In this document: positions 33,283 through 45,598 of the stretch, in pieces
Layout of the letters: every line of letters begins with the position of its first letter
Numbering within the stretch: the first letter of the stretch is position 1
Origin: Pagrus major
Taxonomy: Eukaryota; Chordata; Actinopteri; Spariformes; Sparidae
NCBI RefSeq assembly: GCF_040436345.1
Contig: NC_133221.1
Coordinates: forward strand, 17,915,165-17,979,164
Reading direction: 5' to 3'
Length of the DNA: 64,000 nucleotides
Made by a program: the position numbers and the translations under genes
Notes under the pieces: generated by a model
Databases searched by the model: none
Seen by the model: only the letters and a program-made list of their open reading frames with translations
What the model was told of the DNA's origin: nothing

Positions 33283-33512
33283 TCACTTGTAATGCTCAAA
33301 TTCTCAACACTGACTTAACCAAGAGAAACATTTGCTTCTGACATTAAGGATGGCGACAAATTGAAAAATGAACCAATGTGATGGCTCCAAGACTGGAATC
33401 AGCAACTGTAGACTGTGTATCTGGATCCACTCAACTTGCCAAAAGCCACTTATGATATGAGACACTTTCTTAAATTCGGTCTCTTGATGTTGATTATGTC
33501 TCACCTGCTATC

Positions 33513-33745
33513 AAATGTGTAATATGTAAGAATTTTAGTACAACACATGACTGACTAAAATTATCAACAGGTTTGACATTGTGTTATGGCACCGCTTCCT
33601 GCCAACACTCCCCTGGTGCTCTGAGGTCCCAGACCGCAAGCTAAACCGCTAAATGAGCTAATTAGCTAATGGTAATATGCTAACCTCTATTTTTTTGGAG
33701 TATGAATTTAACAGGTGGCCAATTCTTATATAATACACCTTTAAA
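33513..33745. repeat. MITE-like element, family B copy 2
   Basis: Ends GTGTAATATGTAAGAATTTT and GGCCAATTCTTATATAATACACCTTT match the copy at 10568-10953. Shorter and more diverged, and it lacks the perfect internal hairpin. Confidence 0.75.
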
Positions 33746-34280
33746 GGAACCTGGAAATGAATTTGTGCGAGTGTGAAAGTTTAATTTGAAGCATGTGTAC
33801 TTTAGGCTGTGTTTCAGGCTATGCTTCCATTACACTTTATACTTCTACTCCACTAAATTCAGAGGCAAATATTGTAGTGCACACAAGGACCATTGTTCTG
33901 CATTGAGTAGGCCTACTTACAGACAGAAAAACCGTGACGTCCTGTGAGCAACAGTCACTTCAGGGTAGAAAACTGCCAGTTGATGTGCATTGTGGGGGTA
34001 TGTGAAATTGTCAAACTTGTTGATTTCTGTTGTCATTTTCAGCCATAAAGATAAAACGTGAAGATAAAACCATGAAACACGATGGTCTGATCTATCTGAT
34101 GTTTCTGCTGTGCTTATTTTTAGTGCTTATCGTTTTGCTAGCGTCTTTGATGTCTACCCCACAACAACATCTTAGGCTAACTGCTAGTTTGAGGTCAACT
34201 GAAGCTGTCAATTTCTTTAGTCTGTGGCCAAACAGGTAAATTAGGTCTTCAAACTATGAAAACATTATGGAAAGTTGTCA

Positions 34281-35098
34281 GATTCAGATTCAGACAACTT
34301 TATTAATCCCTGCAGGGGCAATTTGGACAATAAACTGGAGTGGACTACAAACACGGAGGCAGTCTACAAGAAGGGCCTGAGCTGGCTTTACTTCCTGAGG
34401 AGGCTCAGGTCCTTTAATGTCTGCAACCGGATGCTCCAGATGTTCTACCACTCTGTTGTTGCGAGCACCATCTTCTTCGCTGTGGTGTCCTGGGGTGCTG
34501 GCATCAAAGCAAAGGACGCAAACAGACTAAATAAACTCATCAAGATGGCAGCGTCTGTTGTTGGCTCTAAGCTTGTCACCCTGGAGGAGGTGGCGGAGGA
34601 CAGGATGCTGGCAAAACTGCTGGCAAAACTGCTGGCAATCATGGGAAATGTCTCTCACCCCCTCCACAAAACTCTGGACAAGCTTAAGAGCAGCTTCAGC
34701 AACAGACTAATCCAACCCTGCTGCCTTAAGGAACGGCACAGGAAATCATTCCTACCTGGTGCCATCAGACTGTACAACGCTCACTCAAGAACACACAAAT
34801 AATTTATTGCGCTTTAAATTATTATCCCTGTAAATGGAACTGCAGCTTATTTCTCTTGCACCTTAAGTGCCACTTAGCTCAGCATTTTATTTTATTTACC
34901 TCAGTATTTTATCTCATTTTGTAACTGCTTAAGCATTTTATTGTATATAGTACTTTATTGTTTTTTGCATATTGTATATAGTACTTTATTGTTTCTATAT
35001 TTGCCCTTATATTTGATTGTATTTGTACTTGAATGTACATGCTGCTATGATAACCTAATTTCCCCTTGGGGATTAATAAAGTTATCTATCTATCTATT
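34281..35098 (+). mobile_element. Truncated Rex1/L2-type LINE with an inverted 3'-tail piece at its left edge
   Basis: The frame 34275-34802 encodes the C-terminal part of a LINE polymerase: LSWLYFLRRLRSFNVC, then a Cys/His-poor region with AVVSWGAGI, ending HRKSFLPGAIRLYN. A 12-bp tandem duplication gives AKLLAKLLA. The 3' UTR ends TTCCCCTTGGGGATTAATAAAG followed by (TATC)n. At the left, 34281-34325 reads as the reverse complement of the same kind of 3' tail (TTTATTAATCCCTGCAGGGG). The element therefore lies between oppositely oriented tails. It is inactive. Confidence 0.85.
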
Positions 35099-35456
35099 TG
35101 TTTGAACAGCTTGCCTTGCACACATACACTGAAAAACCCAGATTTAGTTTAAATCAAACTTTTGAGCGCTTGTTAATTATTCTTTTATGTTTTTGTGAAA
35201 CCTCTCTGCATTGCGGAATTAAATTGGTTGTTTGCACTAATCAGATGAACTATGCAGTACAATGATCATATATTAAGCACATATTACTTTGTATGTCAAG
35301 TTTATCTAAAGGGAGGGGCCTGATCTGACTTGCCAGCATGCATTGTTAAATGAAAGTGAAAACTCTCCCAAGACCTTTCTTTTTTATAGTTTGAAGGAAA
35401 CATATATGATTGAAACTTGATGTGTGTCTTTAATACATTTCAATATAAGTCATGGG

Positions 35457-35500
35457 TTGTTTTGTTTTGTTTTGTTTTGTTTTGTTTTGTTTTGTTTTGT
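35457..35500. repeat. (TTTTG)n pentanucleotide repeat
   Basis: About nine tandem TTTTG units. Confidence 0.97.
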
Positions 35501-35826
35501 ACAATAATGAAGACATTAACATTATTAAGACATCGCTAATCATGGTAAAGGTGATTATTGAATTCAGTCTCGACCCAATCACATTTTTACAATTAGGTGA
35601 AAATATGATGAAATTGGTTTTATTTGTGCACAAATACTGGAATAAAGTAACTATCAGTAAGTTGAAGGATTGTATCGACTCTTCAAGAGCCTTTCCTAGG
35701 AACTTGATGGTTAAGATGTGTAAATTACAGGATACGTCTTTATAGATCAATCTTATTTTATTTAAGATAGTTATTTTGTAAAACTTAGACTCCTGAAAGA
35801 AGTAATTTATGTGAACTAATGATTTT

Positions 35827-36528
35827 TACGGAAGCCCTAAAGGGCCATGCATTCATACATTTTATTTCCTCCGTTTTCCCGTGATAACGAGTTAATTTCA
35901 TTTGTTTTCTCGAGATCTCGAGTTATTATCTCGAAATAACAACTGCTGTTTTCCTGTGATAACGAGTTAATTTCATTTGTTTTCTCGAGATCTCGAGTTA
36001 TTATCTCAAAATAACAACTGCCGTTTTCCCGAGATAACGGGATAATTTTCTCGAGATCTCGAGATAACGAAACTTTGTTTTCCCGAGATAACGATATAAT
36101 TAATTCGAGATCTCGAGATAATGACTGTGATACGATAGGCCTGAGATTGTGGAGACGCCCGGGACCTCGTAGCTGGTCAGCTATGTAGTTAACGACGACA
36201 TCAGGCTCACTTAGATTGCGCCGCCGATATAGCTGCTCCTGCTCCCCTGACATTGCTACACTGAATGATGTTTCCTGCAATGATTTAATATACTACACTA
36301 TCGTTTTGTTTTCCCAAGATCTCGAATTAATTAACTTGTTATCTCGGGAAAACAAAGTTTCGTTATCTCGAGATCTCGAGAAAATTATCTCGTTATCTCG
36401 GGAAAACGGCAGTTGTTATTTCGAGATAATAACTCAAGATCTCGAGAAAACAAATGAAATGAACTCGTTATCACGGGAAAACGGAGGAAATAAAATGTAT
36501 GAATGCATGGCCCTTTAGGGCTTCTGTA
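35827..36528. mobile_element. 702-bp foldback element with near-identical inverted arms and a 6-bp duplication
   Basis: The ends are TACGGAAGCCCTAAAGGGCC and, inverted, TACAGAAGCCCTAAAGGGCC, flanked by GATTTT on both sides (35821-35826 and 36529-36534). The arms run inward with almost no mismatches through units such as TCTCGAGATCTCGAG and GATAACGAG, to a loop of about 160 bp (about 36139-36297). The left arm carries a 75-bp tandem duplication (starting at 35874, 35949 and partly 36024) that the right arm has only once. Both strands give long frames (about 147 and 100 codons) of Ser-Arg-Asp-Leu-Glu repeats; these come from the repeat and are not proteins. The near identity of the arms suggests a young insertion or arm correction. 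The transposon superfamily is not determined. Confidence 0.85.
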
Positions 36529-36534
36529 GATTTT

Positions 36535-37700
36535 GAGTAAAGCCTATTAATGTAAACTAAATATGTCTACTACATTTAATTATGTGTCTAAGTTTGTACA
36601 ACTAGACCTGTTTACTTTCACCTTGTGTAAAAACTTAAGTGGTTTAAGGCAACAGGTTTCCACACTGTCTAGTAAAGTCAACTAATCCGGGATAAGAGTG
36701 TTCTAAAACATACAGTGAGATGTGGACACAAGGATAGATGAGTATAAAAAGAAGAATAAAATAAGATATGCCAAATAGTTCAGTGGAGTAAAGAAATCTA
36801 TAGTAAATAGAAGATGTTAGTAAACAGTTTGATCATCAATTAATAGAATAAAAAACAAAAAGCAGTAAAATAAAATAAAAAACATCTACAGAGAATTTAA
36901 AAGACCGATCGCAGAGGGCATAAAAGTGTCGTTATTAGTGAGATATGAAAGCATCAAACAGGCATCTTAGATGAATTCGATGTATACATCATAATCACAT
37001 CATCAACATCATGAATAAAGACAGCCACATTGTATGTAAGCTAATATTAGCTTAGGGGTTCTCTACCCGGAAGTTATTGTTTACAAACATTGTAATTTGG
37101 TAAGTACTTACTTTAAGTGCATTGTTTCAATTCAAGACCGTAGTGTATTTTGCAGTGTGGTATTGATATTGAAGCACATACTTATTTATTATTTACTATT
37201 ATTTTTTATGTTTAAGTACGTAGCCTACTTTATATGTATCAATGCCATTATCTATTGTATTCTATTAATTATTAATAGAACAACATAAGCTAATATTGTA
37301 ATTCGCATGACTTCTTTGTAAATGTTCTTCCTTGTCTTTATTGAAATGGTGCTTTGGCAACACGTGTCAAATGTCATGCCACGAACGCCTATTAAATTCA
37401 CGACTGAAGGAGCTCGTGAATCTGAATATTCCCCCCACACTTGTGTCATTACTAAAACAGTCAGTGCAGTTTTCATGGCTGTGTCTCGTCCTCGCCGTCG
37501 TCATCACCAGGTAGTGTGTCTGACAGGTCTGCTGGTGGAGCCCTCGTGCTGCTCACTGAGCGCGCTCGTTCTAGAACTCTCCGACGGCTTCACTCTGCTG
37601 AGATCCCGTGCCCACGCTCCCGACGTCACGAGAGAACTGGCAAAAACACGCGATGTTTGGAGAGACACACCAGTGCATCTGTTGCAAACGCTTGAGTTAA
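36535..37700. other. Upstream region of ptges3
   Basis: No gene is seen before the ptges3 first exon. AT-rich to about 37.4 kb, then CpG-richer from about 37.48 to 37.7 kb, which fits a housekeeping-type promoter; the transcription start is not determined. Confidence 0.45.
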
Positions 37701-37794
37701 CTGTTTAGGTTTCAGTTCGTTTTTGCCGGGTACTGCAGCTAGGTAGCACTATTACCTATATCGTGGTCCGACGAGGGAGTTTAATTGCTAAAAG

Positions 37795-40700
37795 ATGTAA
37801 GTCCTGGGTTACTATGTAGTCGTTAACGGCCGTGGCGAACAAGCTAAAAGTCGTGGCAATGTAGTATTCTGCGGATCAACCAGCTAAGATTAGCTTACTG
37901 AGCTAAGCACACGAGTTAGCTTCAGTGTTGCACTCATACTTGCACGACAGTCAAGACTAAAAGGCACAGCACATCGTGAAATCCACCGACAGCTTTCCTT
38001 AAGTGTAATTTAATTTGGCACCACTGTGTCACATAAGCTGATAAACACCTTGCTAGTCTTGTCAACGCGCCTTGCATGAGCTCAGTTATCGCTAGCTAGC
38101 AGGCTAATGTCAACCAACACGGCAAGGGTAACGTTTATGGTTAGCACTGGAAAAAGCATGGTGTCATGATTAGCTTGGAAGAGTTCACTTAAGCTAGCGT
38201 TAGCTGATGATGATTTATACAAGATGCCCTAATCCACTCAAAAAAATGTTCACCTTTCTGTGTTTGACAACCAAGTAATCATTCAATTTACTAAGAATGG
38301 TGCATTAGCGTTATCTCTTAAGTATGACAATCAAATTAATGTTCAGATATGTGTATTTTCTATAGTAAAATGTTAGCAGGTGCACCATTGTGATGAAAGC
38401 TTTTCTGAGGGGACAGTTATTGGTTTTAATTGGGTATATAGGTGAAGGATATTTTAGAGTGTCTGTGAATGAATGAAGCTGCCGTCAACATGAGTTAAAC
38501 GTGACCTCAAATTTACTGCACCACATACACGTGGGCCACCAGAGCAGAGCAACCACCCCTGGCTGTGAACATAATGTACCCCACTCATATTATCAAGCCT
38601 GAATAATTACCATGTCAGATTAAAACGAAGCATGGGTGTTGTTGGATTGTCATTTATTCCTTCTTTCTATTCTTTTGTCATTAGGCATCCTGCAACAGCT
38701 AAGTGGTATGACAGACGAGACACTGTTTTTGTAGATTTCTGCGTGGAGGACAGTAAAGATGTGCAAGTTCGTTTTGACACCGCCAAAGTTATTTTCAGGT
38801 GAGTTGCATTTATAACAGGTTAAATAGTTATACAATTAGAATTTTCTTATACTCAAGGCAAACCATGACCATGGCCCCATTTCCCAGACTCATCTTAAAG
38901 AAAGGATGATCCTTAAGATGCTTTTGGGCAAAATGGGATCTGCGTTATAGTATATTAAAAGAATTATAAAAACACAAATAAGCTCTTTGTTTTCACTCAC
39001 TGTTGGTATTTGTAAAGGAAATATCATGGCTTCTTTTCTTTCCATCTTATAGCTGTGTCAGTGGAGCAGATAAAATCAAACACCAGAATACAGTGGAGCT
39101 GTTTGGGGAGATTGACCCCAAAGTATGTGTCACCTGTAGACATAGTTGCAGTTTTACTATGTGCTAAAATTCCTTCAAAGGCTTCATCAAACCCTCTGTT
39201 CCATGCAGGAATCCAAACACAAACGCACTGATAGGTCTGTGTTGTGTTGTTTACGAAAAGCAGAGGCTGGAAAAGCATGGCCACGACTTACCAAAGACAA
39301 GACAAAGGTAACTTTCATTCTCTAAAGAAAAGGGGGGGGAAAACCTTTTCAGTCCACAGATGTTATTCACTTGGCAGCTCGAGTACAAACTTGCAAACCA
39401 GATATTGCCATTTTAATTGCCTTTAATGTGAAAATAAATCTTGCAAAGCTGGTGGCTCATTTTTTAAACTAGATATAAAAAAAACAACTTCTGACTGTTC
39501 CATCCTAAATACCACATATCAAAAATGGTAAACCAAATATCATTATTGATAAACGGCTGAAGGAAGCCGATGACGTGTTGAATATTGCCTCATTTATATG
39601 CTTGAATCTATCTTCTCTTAGAACAACTGGCTGAGTGTGGATTTCATTAATTGGAAAGACTGGGAAGATGACTCAGATGAGGACTTGTCAAGTTTTGACA
39701 AATTCTCAGAGGTAAGCAGCATGCTGAACGCAGTGCCTAACATGCGAGTGTATATATCCAGATATGCTGTAGTGTTGATTGTTGCCTCCTGTGATTTGTA
39801 CAGATGATGAACAGCATGGGAGGAGATGATCTACCTGATTTAGATGCTCCAGAAGAAGAGGTAAGTTTTTAATACATGTAGTACTTAAAGGATGTGACTC
39901 TTTATCACGGAGACAGGGTTTTCAATCAAGTGAAGTTTACTTGATGATAGTGTTGTGTTAATGAAGTGTTTGTCGTGTTTTGCAGCGTGATTCTGCAGAC
40001 AGTGACGATGAAAGTAAGTACTATTGATTTAAATGGATAGTCATTAGATCATATGGAGTTGGAGACAGTGCTGTACAATCATATTGCTTTGTAGGATCTG
40101 TTAAATAGCATCACATGACATATGAGAGTATGGTGATTACAATTTAAGGAAAGGCAAAATTTTGTATTTCTGTCCTTAAATTAAATTCAGTGTTATTCTT
40201 CAAATCTGGCTATAATTAAGAGTTAGAGTTAAATTATAACAAATTTATGTAGACATACATAAGAGCTTAGGGAAAGGCACAGAATATAAAAAACATTTTG
40301 TTGTGAATCGATAATTTAAAAAAGATTGTTTTGTTTATCTCTATGTAAGAACTCTGAGAGTCGTTTCCAGCTTCAAGCAATGTTTGTCAGACAATATTAT
40401 AGCACCGTTGGGATCAGATGGTATCTTTGTTTCGTGAAGGAAAGAGAAAAAAAAAAAGTAAAACGACTGAGCCGTTCACTAGCGTTAGCATCGTCTTCTG
40501 GTGCAACAAACTGGCAAGTTGAGGGGGCAGGTGATTCTAACAGCGGTTTTGTAACGTCATTGCAATGGTGCGGGAAAGTGGAAACATTTAGTGGCTGAAT
40601 GTTATCACTAACACCTTTTAAATAAGACATAGTTAACATTTTTCATAAAATCACAAATGAGTATGTTTAGTTTGGATGTGGTTGCACTCTATCCGAAAGC

Positions 40701-40887
40701 CTGTGGGACCTTATTTTGTAGTAGTCTAATCACTTTCATTTAATTTCTTATGAACTACCTTTAATTGCCTTATTTTGTCTTTGCATTTCTTTTTATATCA
40801 GTACTAATAGGTGAATGATTAGATTCAAATCTAACCACATGCTCACACTTATTCTTTTCTCTTCCAGAAATGCCCGACCTTGAGTAG
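37795..40887 (+). CDS. ptges3: Prostaglandin E synthase 3 / p23 Hsp90 co-chaperone, 8 exons, 159 aa
   Basis: Coding segments 37795-37796, 38685-38798, 39053-39122, 39209-39307, 39622-39711, 39804-39860, 39986-40013 and 40868-40887 join in phase into 159 residues (human p23 is 160). The start ATG is split: AT ends exon 1 (donor GTAAGT) and G opens exon 2, giving MHPATAKWYD. The CS/p23 beta-sandwich carries the p23 signature WPRLTK (Trp86), then NWLSVDFINWKDWEDD. The tail is acidic and ends DSDDEKMPDLE, as in p23. p23 binds the ATP-bound, closed Hsp90 dimer in the cytosol and stabilises client complexes; a cytosolic prostaglandin E synthase activity is also reported for the family. All eight segments have GT-AG borders. 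No sign of damage. Confidence 0.96.
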
Positions 40888-41830
40888 ATGAATATGGATG
40901 CCACCTCAGTAGTAAACAAAGCAAGTTATGAGTCAGTTGAAGAGAGACTAGACATGAGTTGGCAGCCATGCTGGAGAAGAAACCTCATCTCTCTACGCAG
41001 TTTCCAAAGCGGGAACCCCTCAAGGGGGTGACAGGGAGTGACTGTTGGTTACAGACATGCACAGAGATCCATTGCGACATACAGTGCTGTGCTTTGCTGT
41101 TCTGTTCTGCATGGACAATTCTGTTCAAATGAAAATGTTATTGTTCATTGACTCAAATGACTGTAATGGGATGTGCTGATGTCTTACACCCTCTCTCTGT
41201 TTTTTTTCTTTGCGATGTCAGGTTATGTATTGAACATTGTGATTTCTAATGAAGTGAAAAAATAACTCAAATTGCCTATTTTCCAAAAAAGTAGATTTTT
41301 TTAATGACAGATTTTTCCCCTTTAATGTTTGTATTGTAAATTGCACTTATTTTGTTTGTTAATTTAAAAAGCAGGAGTCCTGCTTTAAAATGGGTTTTCC
41401 AATGTATGCCAACATCTGCAACTATTTAACACAAATTTCCTTTTTTTAAAAAACATTTCAGCATTTAAAAATAAACAGATGATGCTTGTGCAACTTACAG
41501 CTTGTGTTGAGATTATGGTATTGAAGCAGTGAGAACTCTTCATGAAGTCATTGTGTCTTTATGAAGAGTTTGTTTCTCTATGCCAGTGTACAAAATATTG
41601 CACATTGTAGCCAGTACATATATTAATTTTCTTCCAGAGGCAAATGCAGAGATCCTATGTAGTGTACCAAGAGTTCCCCAGATAGTTTAAACAATACAGG
41701 TTATAAATGTTTGTCAATCAGATAGAATATGTTTTGGAAGCTTGTGTGTTTGATTCAACATATGTTGAACACCTTTGCGTTTGTCTTATGCTGTGGGAGT
41801 TTGGGTATACGTTTCTAATAAACTCTTTCA
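40888..41830 (+). other. ptges3: ptges3 3' UTR with polyadenylation signal
   Basis: A long AT-rich 3' UTR with AATAAA at 41817-41822. An AAATAAAC run near 41470 is a possible earlier site. Confidence 0.6.
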
Positions 41831-41964
41831 CACCACTGAATATAAGGCCTAGTATTGAAGCGTCACTTTTTCAAAAACAAAGTTGAACTCATCATTGCAG
41901 TGTAGAGATACAACACACTTAGGAAGGGATTATTGAGTATTGTAGTGGGAATGTGGTCTCCGCA

Positions 41965-42910
41965 GTAGTGGACAAAGTACTCAGTACAGTAAGGTAAAAG
42001 TACAAATACTTCTTGTATCACAAAACTACTAACTAAAATATAAAACTGCCAGAAGTAGAAGTGTTTGTGCAGAATGTCCCATTTCCAAATAATGTTTTTT
42101 TATTGGATTATAATTAAAGATACATTAATGTTCACATCACTTTAATGTTCATCTGGTAAAGATATGACCAACTTTTTTATTACTTAACCTCAATCCATCA
42201 TAATTTGTGTTGATTATATTTTGTATTTGAATCTGCAAAGTAACAAACCGAATTTATCAAATAAATGTGGAGTAAAAAGTCTAATTTTTCTCTCTGACAT
42301 GTAGTGCAGTTGAAGTATGGAGTGGCAGAAAATAGAAATACTCAAGTAGCTTAAAAATGTACACTGAGTGCAGTACTTCAGTAAATGTATATACTACTCG
42401 TGTCTCCCTATCAAACAAGGTTCAGAAAATAGGTTCACATTTTTCCAAGTCTGACTTCAGAAGTACTGACATGCCAATACGTACAGTATATTGAAATATT
42501 TGTTGAGACCCCATCCCAACACAATTCATGTCAGTGAATGAGTCAGTTGTTTATGCAAAAGTGTAATCTGAGGACCAGGCTGGGAGAGTAACAGAATACA
42601 TGCAACTAGGATAAAATAAAAATAAACGTAACTGTATTTCATTAAAGTTACAGAAAAAAGATGTAATTAGATTACAGATACAGTCTGGGAAAAAGGGGGA
42701 TTGCCGTAAGATTATATTTAATCTCACACAACATCACTATGGTCTTGAGTGAAACTGAATACACAAGAGTGTATGTTTGGCATAGAGGTAATCCAAAAGT
42801 AACAAAGTAATCAAGATACATTACTTTAATATTTTTATACTTGGATTATGTTACTGACTACATGTTATGACAGGTAATGAGTAACTGTCTCAGAATACAC
42901 TCCCAACTCT
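41965..42910. repeat. Two adjacent AT-rich dispersed repeats
   Basis: The first (about 41965-42400) begins GTGGACAAAGTACTCAGTAC and ends CAGTACTTCAGTAAATG, related to the blocks at 19.6 and 31.4 kb. The second (about 42580-42910) has AGAGTAACAGAATACATG, GATGTAATTAGATTACAG and a TACTTTAATATTTTTATAC-to-GAGTAACTG end, a typical fish MITE pattern. Non-coding. Confidence 0.6.
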
Positions 42911-45180
42911 GCTGAAGACATGAGGCTTCAACAGACCACATTATTCAAATCAAGCGGTTATCTTCCAAAGTAAAAATCATTTTAGAACCATTTCCTTGTT
43001 CCACACATACTGACTTAAAACATACCAACTTGATTTGTTTAACTCGGTCTGCTAAGCCCTCATATTATCATTGGGAAAATTTAAGATGGTAAAGTATCTT
43101 TTCACAGAACGAAGACTGAATTTTGTTTCTCAACTCTCACCTCCGGGAAGGAGAAACAGTTACAGAAACTAATCGCCCTTTCAGTTTCACATATGTGCAT
43201 GTGATAATTGAAAAACCTGTGAACCTATCCTTTAATTACCAACTCCTATGAAAATGTGAGATGTCTCATGTAACCACTGTGTAGTGCTAATGTGTCTCTC
43301 ACTTCTCTCTAGCATCACAGGGCAGTTCGGGGGCTTCCCATCACCTCTGTACTTTCATACTGAGTGCATAAAGGGAACTGGAAGCCTGAAATTCCTTCAT
43401 GCTGTTTCCAGTGTAAATGATTTGACAGTTCTCAAAACAGCACACGCTTCCCTCACAATCACAGAAGTGGTTGGCAAAGATCTCATCTCAGACGTAAAGT
43501 GCACAGATGATTCACAGGCACAGGAAGCATGCAGGTAAATGACAAAGATGGATCATTTGTGGGGATATCCTTAAATGTGTCATGTGTCCTGCCATACCTG
43601 TGTTCACCACTGTGTGGCGAGTGCAGGCCCGAGCTTCCACTCCAGTGTGAGATGTTTAGGGGCTGCATGTGATTATGTATGTGTCAGCAGTCTGGACCCA
43701 GGGAACAGGAAAATACAATGCAAGCACCTTTTCAACCCCCCCTCCCCTGTAAAACTAAACTGTGGGCTTAAACCCACAAAAGGTGGCTTACCACTGATGG
43801 AGGGAGTCATGAGAAGGACATAATACTCATCACAATAGAGGTGCGCCAACCGGCAAACTAATAAACTGTCAGAATCAACAGGATCAACACTATTTTTAGC
43901 AAAAAAGTTTTTTTTTACCTAGCAACAAGTTGTTCATCAAGTTTTTGTTCCTCATGTTTTTTTAAGGCACTCTAACTGCAGCCTGCTGTGAGACTGATAT
44001 GAGAAATCACTGAATATTCATAAAACACAGACAACTTCCAAAGTGACGCACATCATTTGAGACATAAAAATGTCTGCTGATGACTGGTATACACTTCTGA
44101 TGTTATTCCAGCATCTCTGGAGTATGAGCGCAGAAGCCAAAAATATATACATTTTTATATGTTGCTACTCTGGCCCATGGAAAAGGGAACTCACAGATTC
44201 ATCAGTGACGGCAAGACAAACACATCATAGAAACCAGCAGAAACTGTTACTGCCAGCGTTTTGTTTCCATGCATGAAAAGGAGAAAAGCATCAAGCTCAG
44301 CATAATCCTTTCAGAGGGCTGCGGCCGTCCCTCTGGCTGCCCTGGTCAGCATGATGCTCCAGTGCAGAAGCTCAATGCCAGGCCTGCTCTCCCCTCTTCC
44401 TCTCCAACCGTGGATTTTCCACCGCTTTATCCGACCTGAGCCTGCAAACCCGCCCAGCAACACACACACAATGTAACACTGTGCCTAATCAGTTCTGCTG
44501 CCACAAACCTAATTTGTACCAGAAATTGAGAAATTGCTCGTGCTTTGGTGATCACAGGCCTTGATTGGAGTGAATGTGAACTGTTGATTGTACATAACAG
44601 AGGAGACAATGAAAGCAAAATCATGGGGAAAGAGTGAAAGATGGACTTTGCAATGACATTAATTCTATGCTTGTAAAAATATCCAAAGTGATGGAAACTG
44701 AGCAAAACTCCCACTGCAGTCCACTTGTAGCAGCTCACAGGTTCTTCCCACCACATGCCCACTGCTTTTCTATTTTCAGGCTTGAGGTCAGTGCAGTTTC
44801 TCATAGGGGCTTTTCAGTCACTGGTGCTTTGATGGGAATTTCTTTGAATTAATGCATAGTGCTTCACCCTGGCTCTTGGTGGTACCCAGGTGGGAAAATA
44901 TATGATGCCCAAAAGCATTTTATGTTTTGTTTACTTCTGAGCTGCAAGAAACAAAAACACAAAAACTAAACTTAAAATTTAAACTGCAGTGTTTTGAGAT
45001 TATTAATTGTCAAGGTCTGTGCCAATTCATCTTGCAACCTATTAGTCCAGATTGAGAGTAATCTCTACAATGAGCAGACAGAGGGCGGTCCAGGCAGGAG
45101 AAGGGTTAAATGGTTTTGTTTTGATTTGTGTCATTGTGCGCTGGCCCCTCCCATGGGCTCCGGGGGGATGCTGTGGCCCT
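42911..45180. other. Gene-free stretch between ptges3 and mip
   Basis: No exon that I can support. An 84-codon frame at 43284-43538 has no recognised domain. Confidence 0.5.
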
Positions 45181-45187
45181 GGGGTGT

Positions 45188-45195
45188 TATAAAAA
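45188..45195 (+). promoter_or_regulatory. mip: Candidate TATA box of mip
   Basis: TATAAAAA followed by GGCCTCC in a short GC-rich segment, about 410 bp before the start codon. It is the best TATA in the upstream region. If used, the 5' UTR would be about 380 nt or would contain an intron. Confidence 0.5.
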
Positions 45196-45598
45196 GGCCT
45201 CCGAGCTCCCCCTGCTCTGGTAAAGAGGCTGAATGTCTGCAGGACATGCTTAACGTTTGTCTATCCATGTTCTTCTACTAACAACCAGCGGGGTTGGCAC
45301 ATAGATGCACAGAGACTGGCGTATTGCTCCACTCAGGAGCTCTCTATGACAGAAACCAGAGTCCAGACAGCAGAGCAGCAGATTGTTCACAGTTGCATGA
45401 GAGTTACATGTTGAGCAGTTTACGTTTTGTTGCATTTAGCTTTAGAGAGGCAGTTTCTGTTTGAGGGCAAACTTTTTGTTATTTGCTCTTTGTTTATTGT
45501 GGAGAGACAGCCTCTCCCTTTAGTGAATTAGTTAGTTTTTCTGTTGACTTTTCATCCCTCCATTGCTTAAAGGTTGCTTTTTGACCTTTTTTGCCACC

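Noticed and set aside
36016-36130. CRISPR-like array of CTCGAGATCTCGAG units
   Set aside because: Repeats are palindromic and spaced within an inverted foldback; no spacers, and the genome is vertebrate.
35837-36280. Ser-Arg-Asp-Leu-Glu repeat proteins on both strands of the foldback
   Set aside because: They are translations of the palindromic DNA units and appear in both orientations, with no splice context. Not protein genes.
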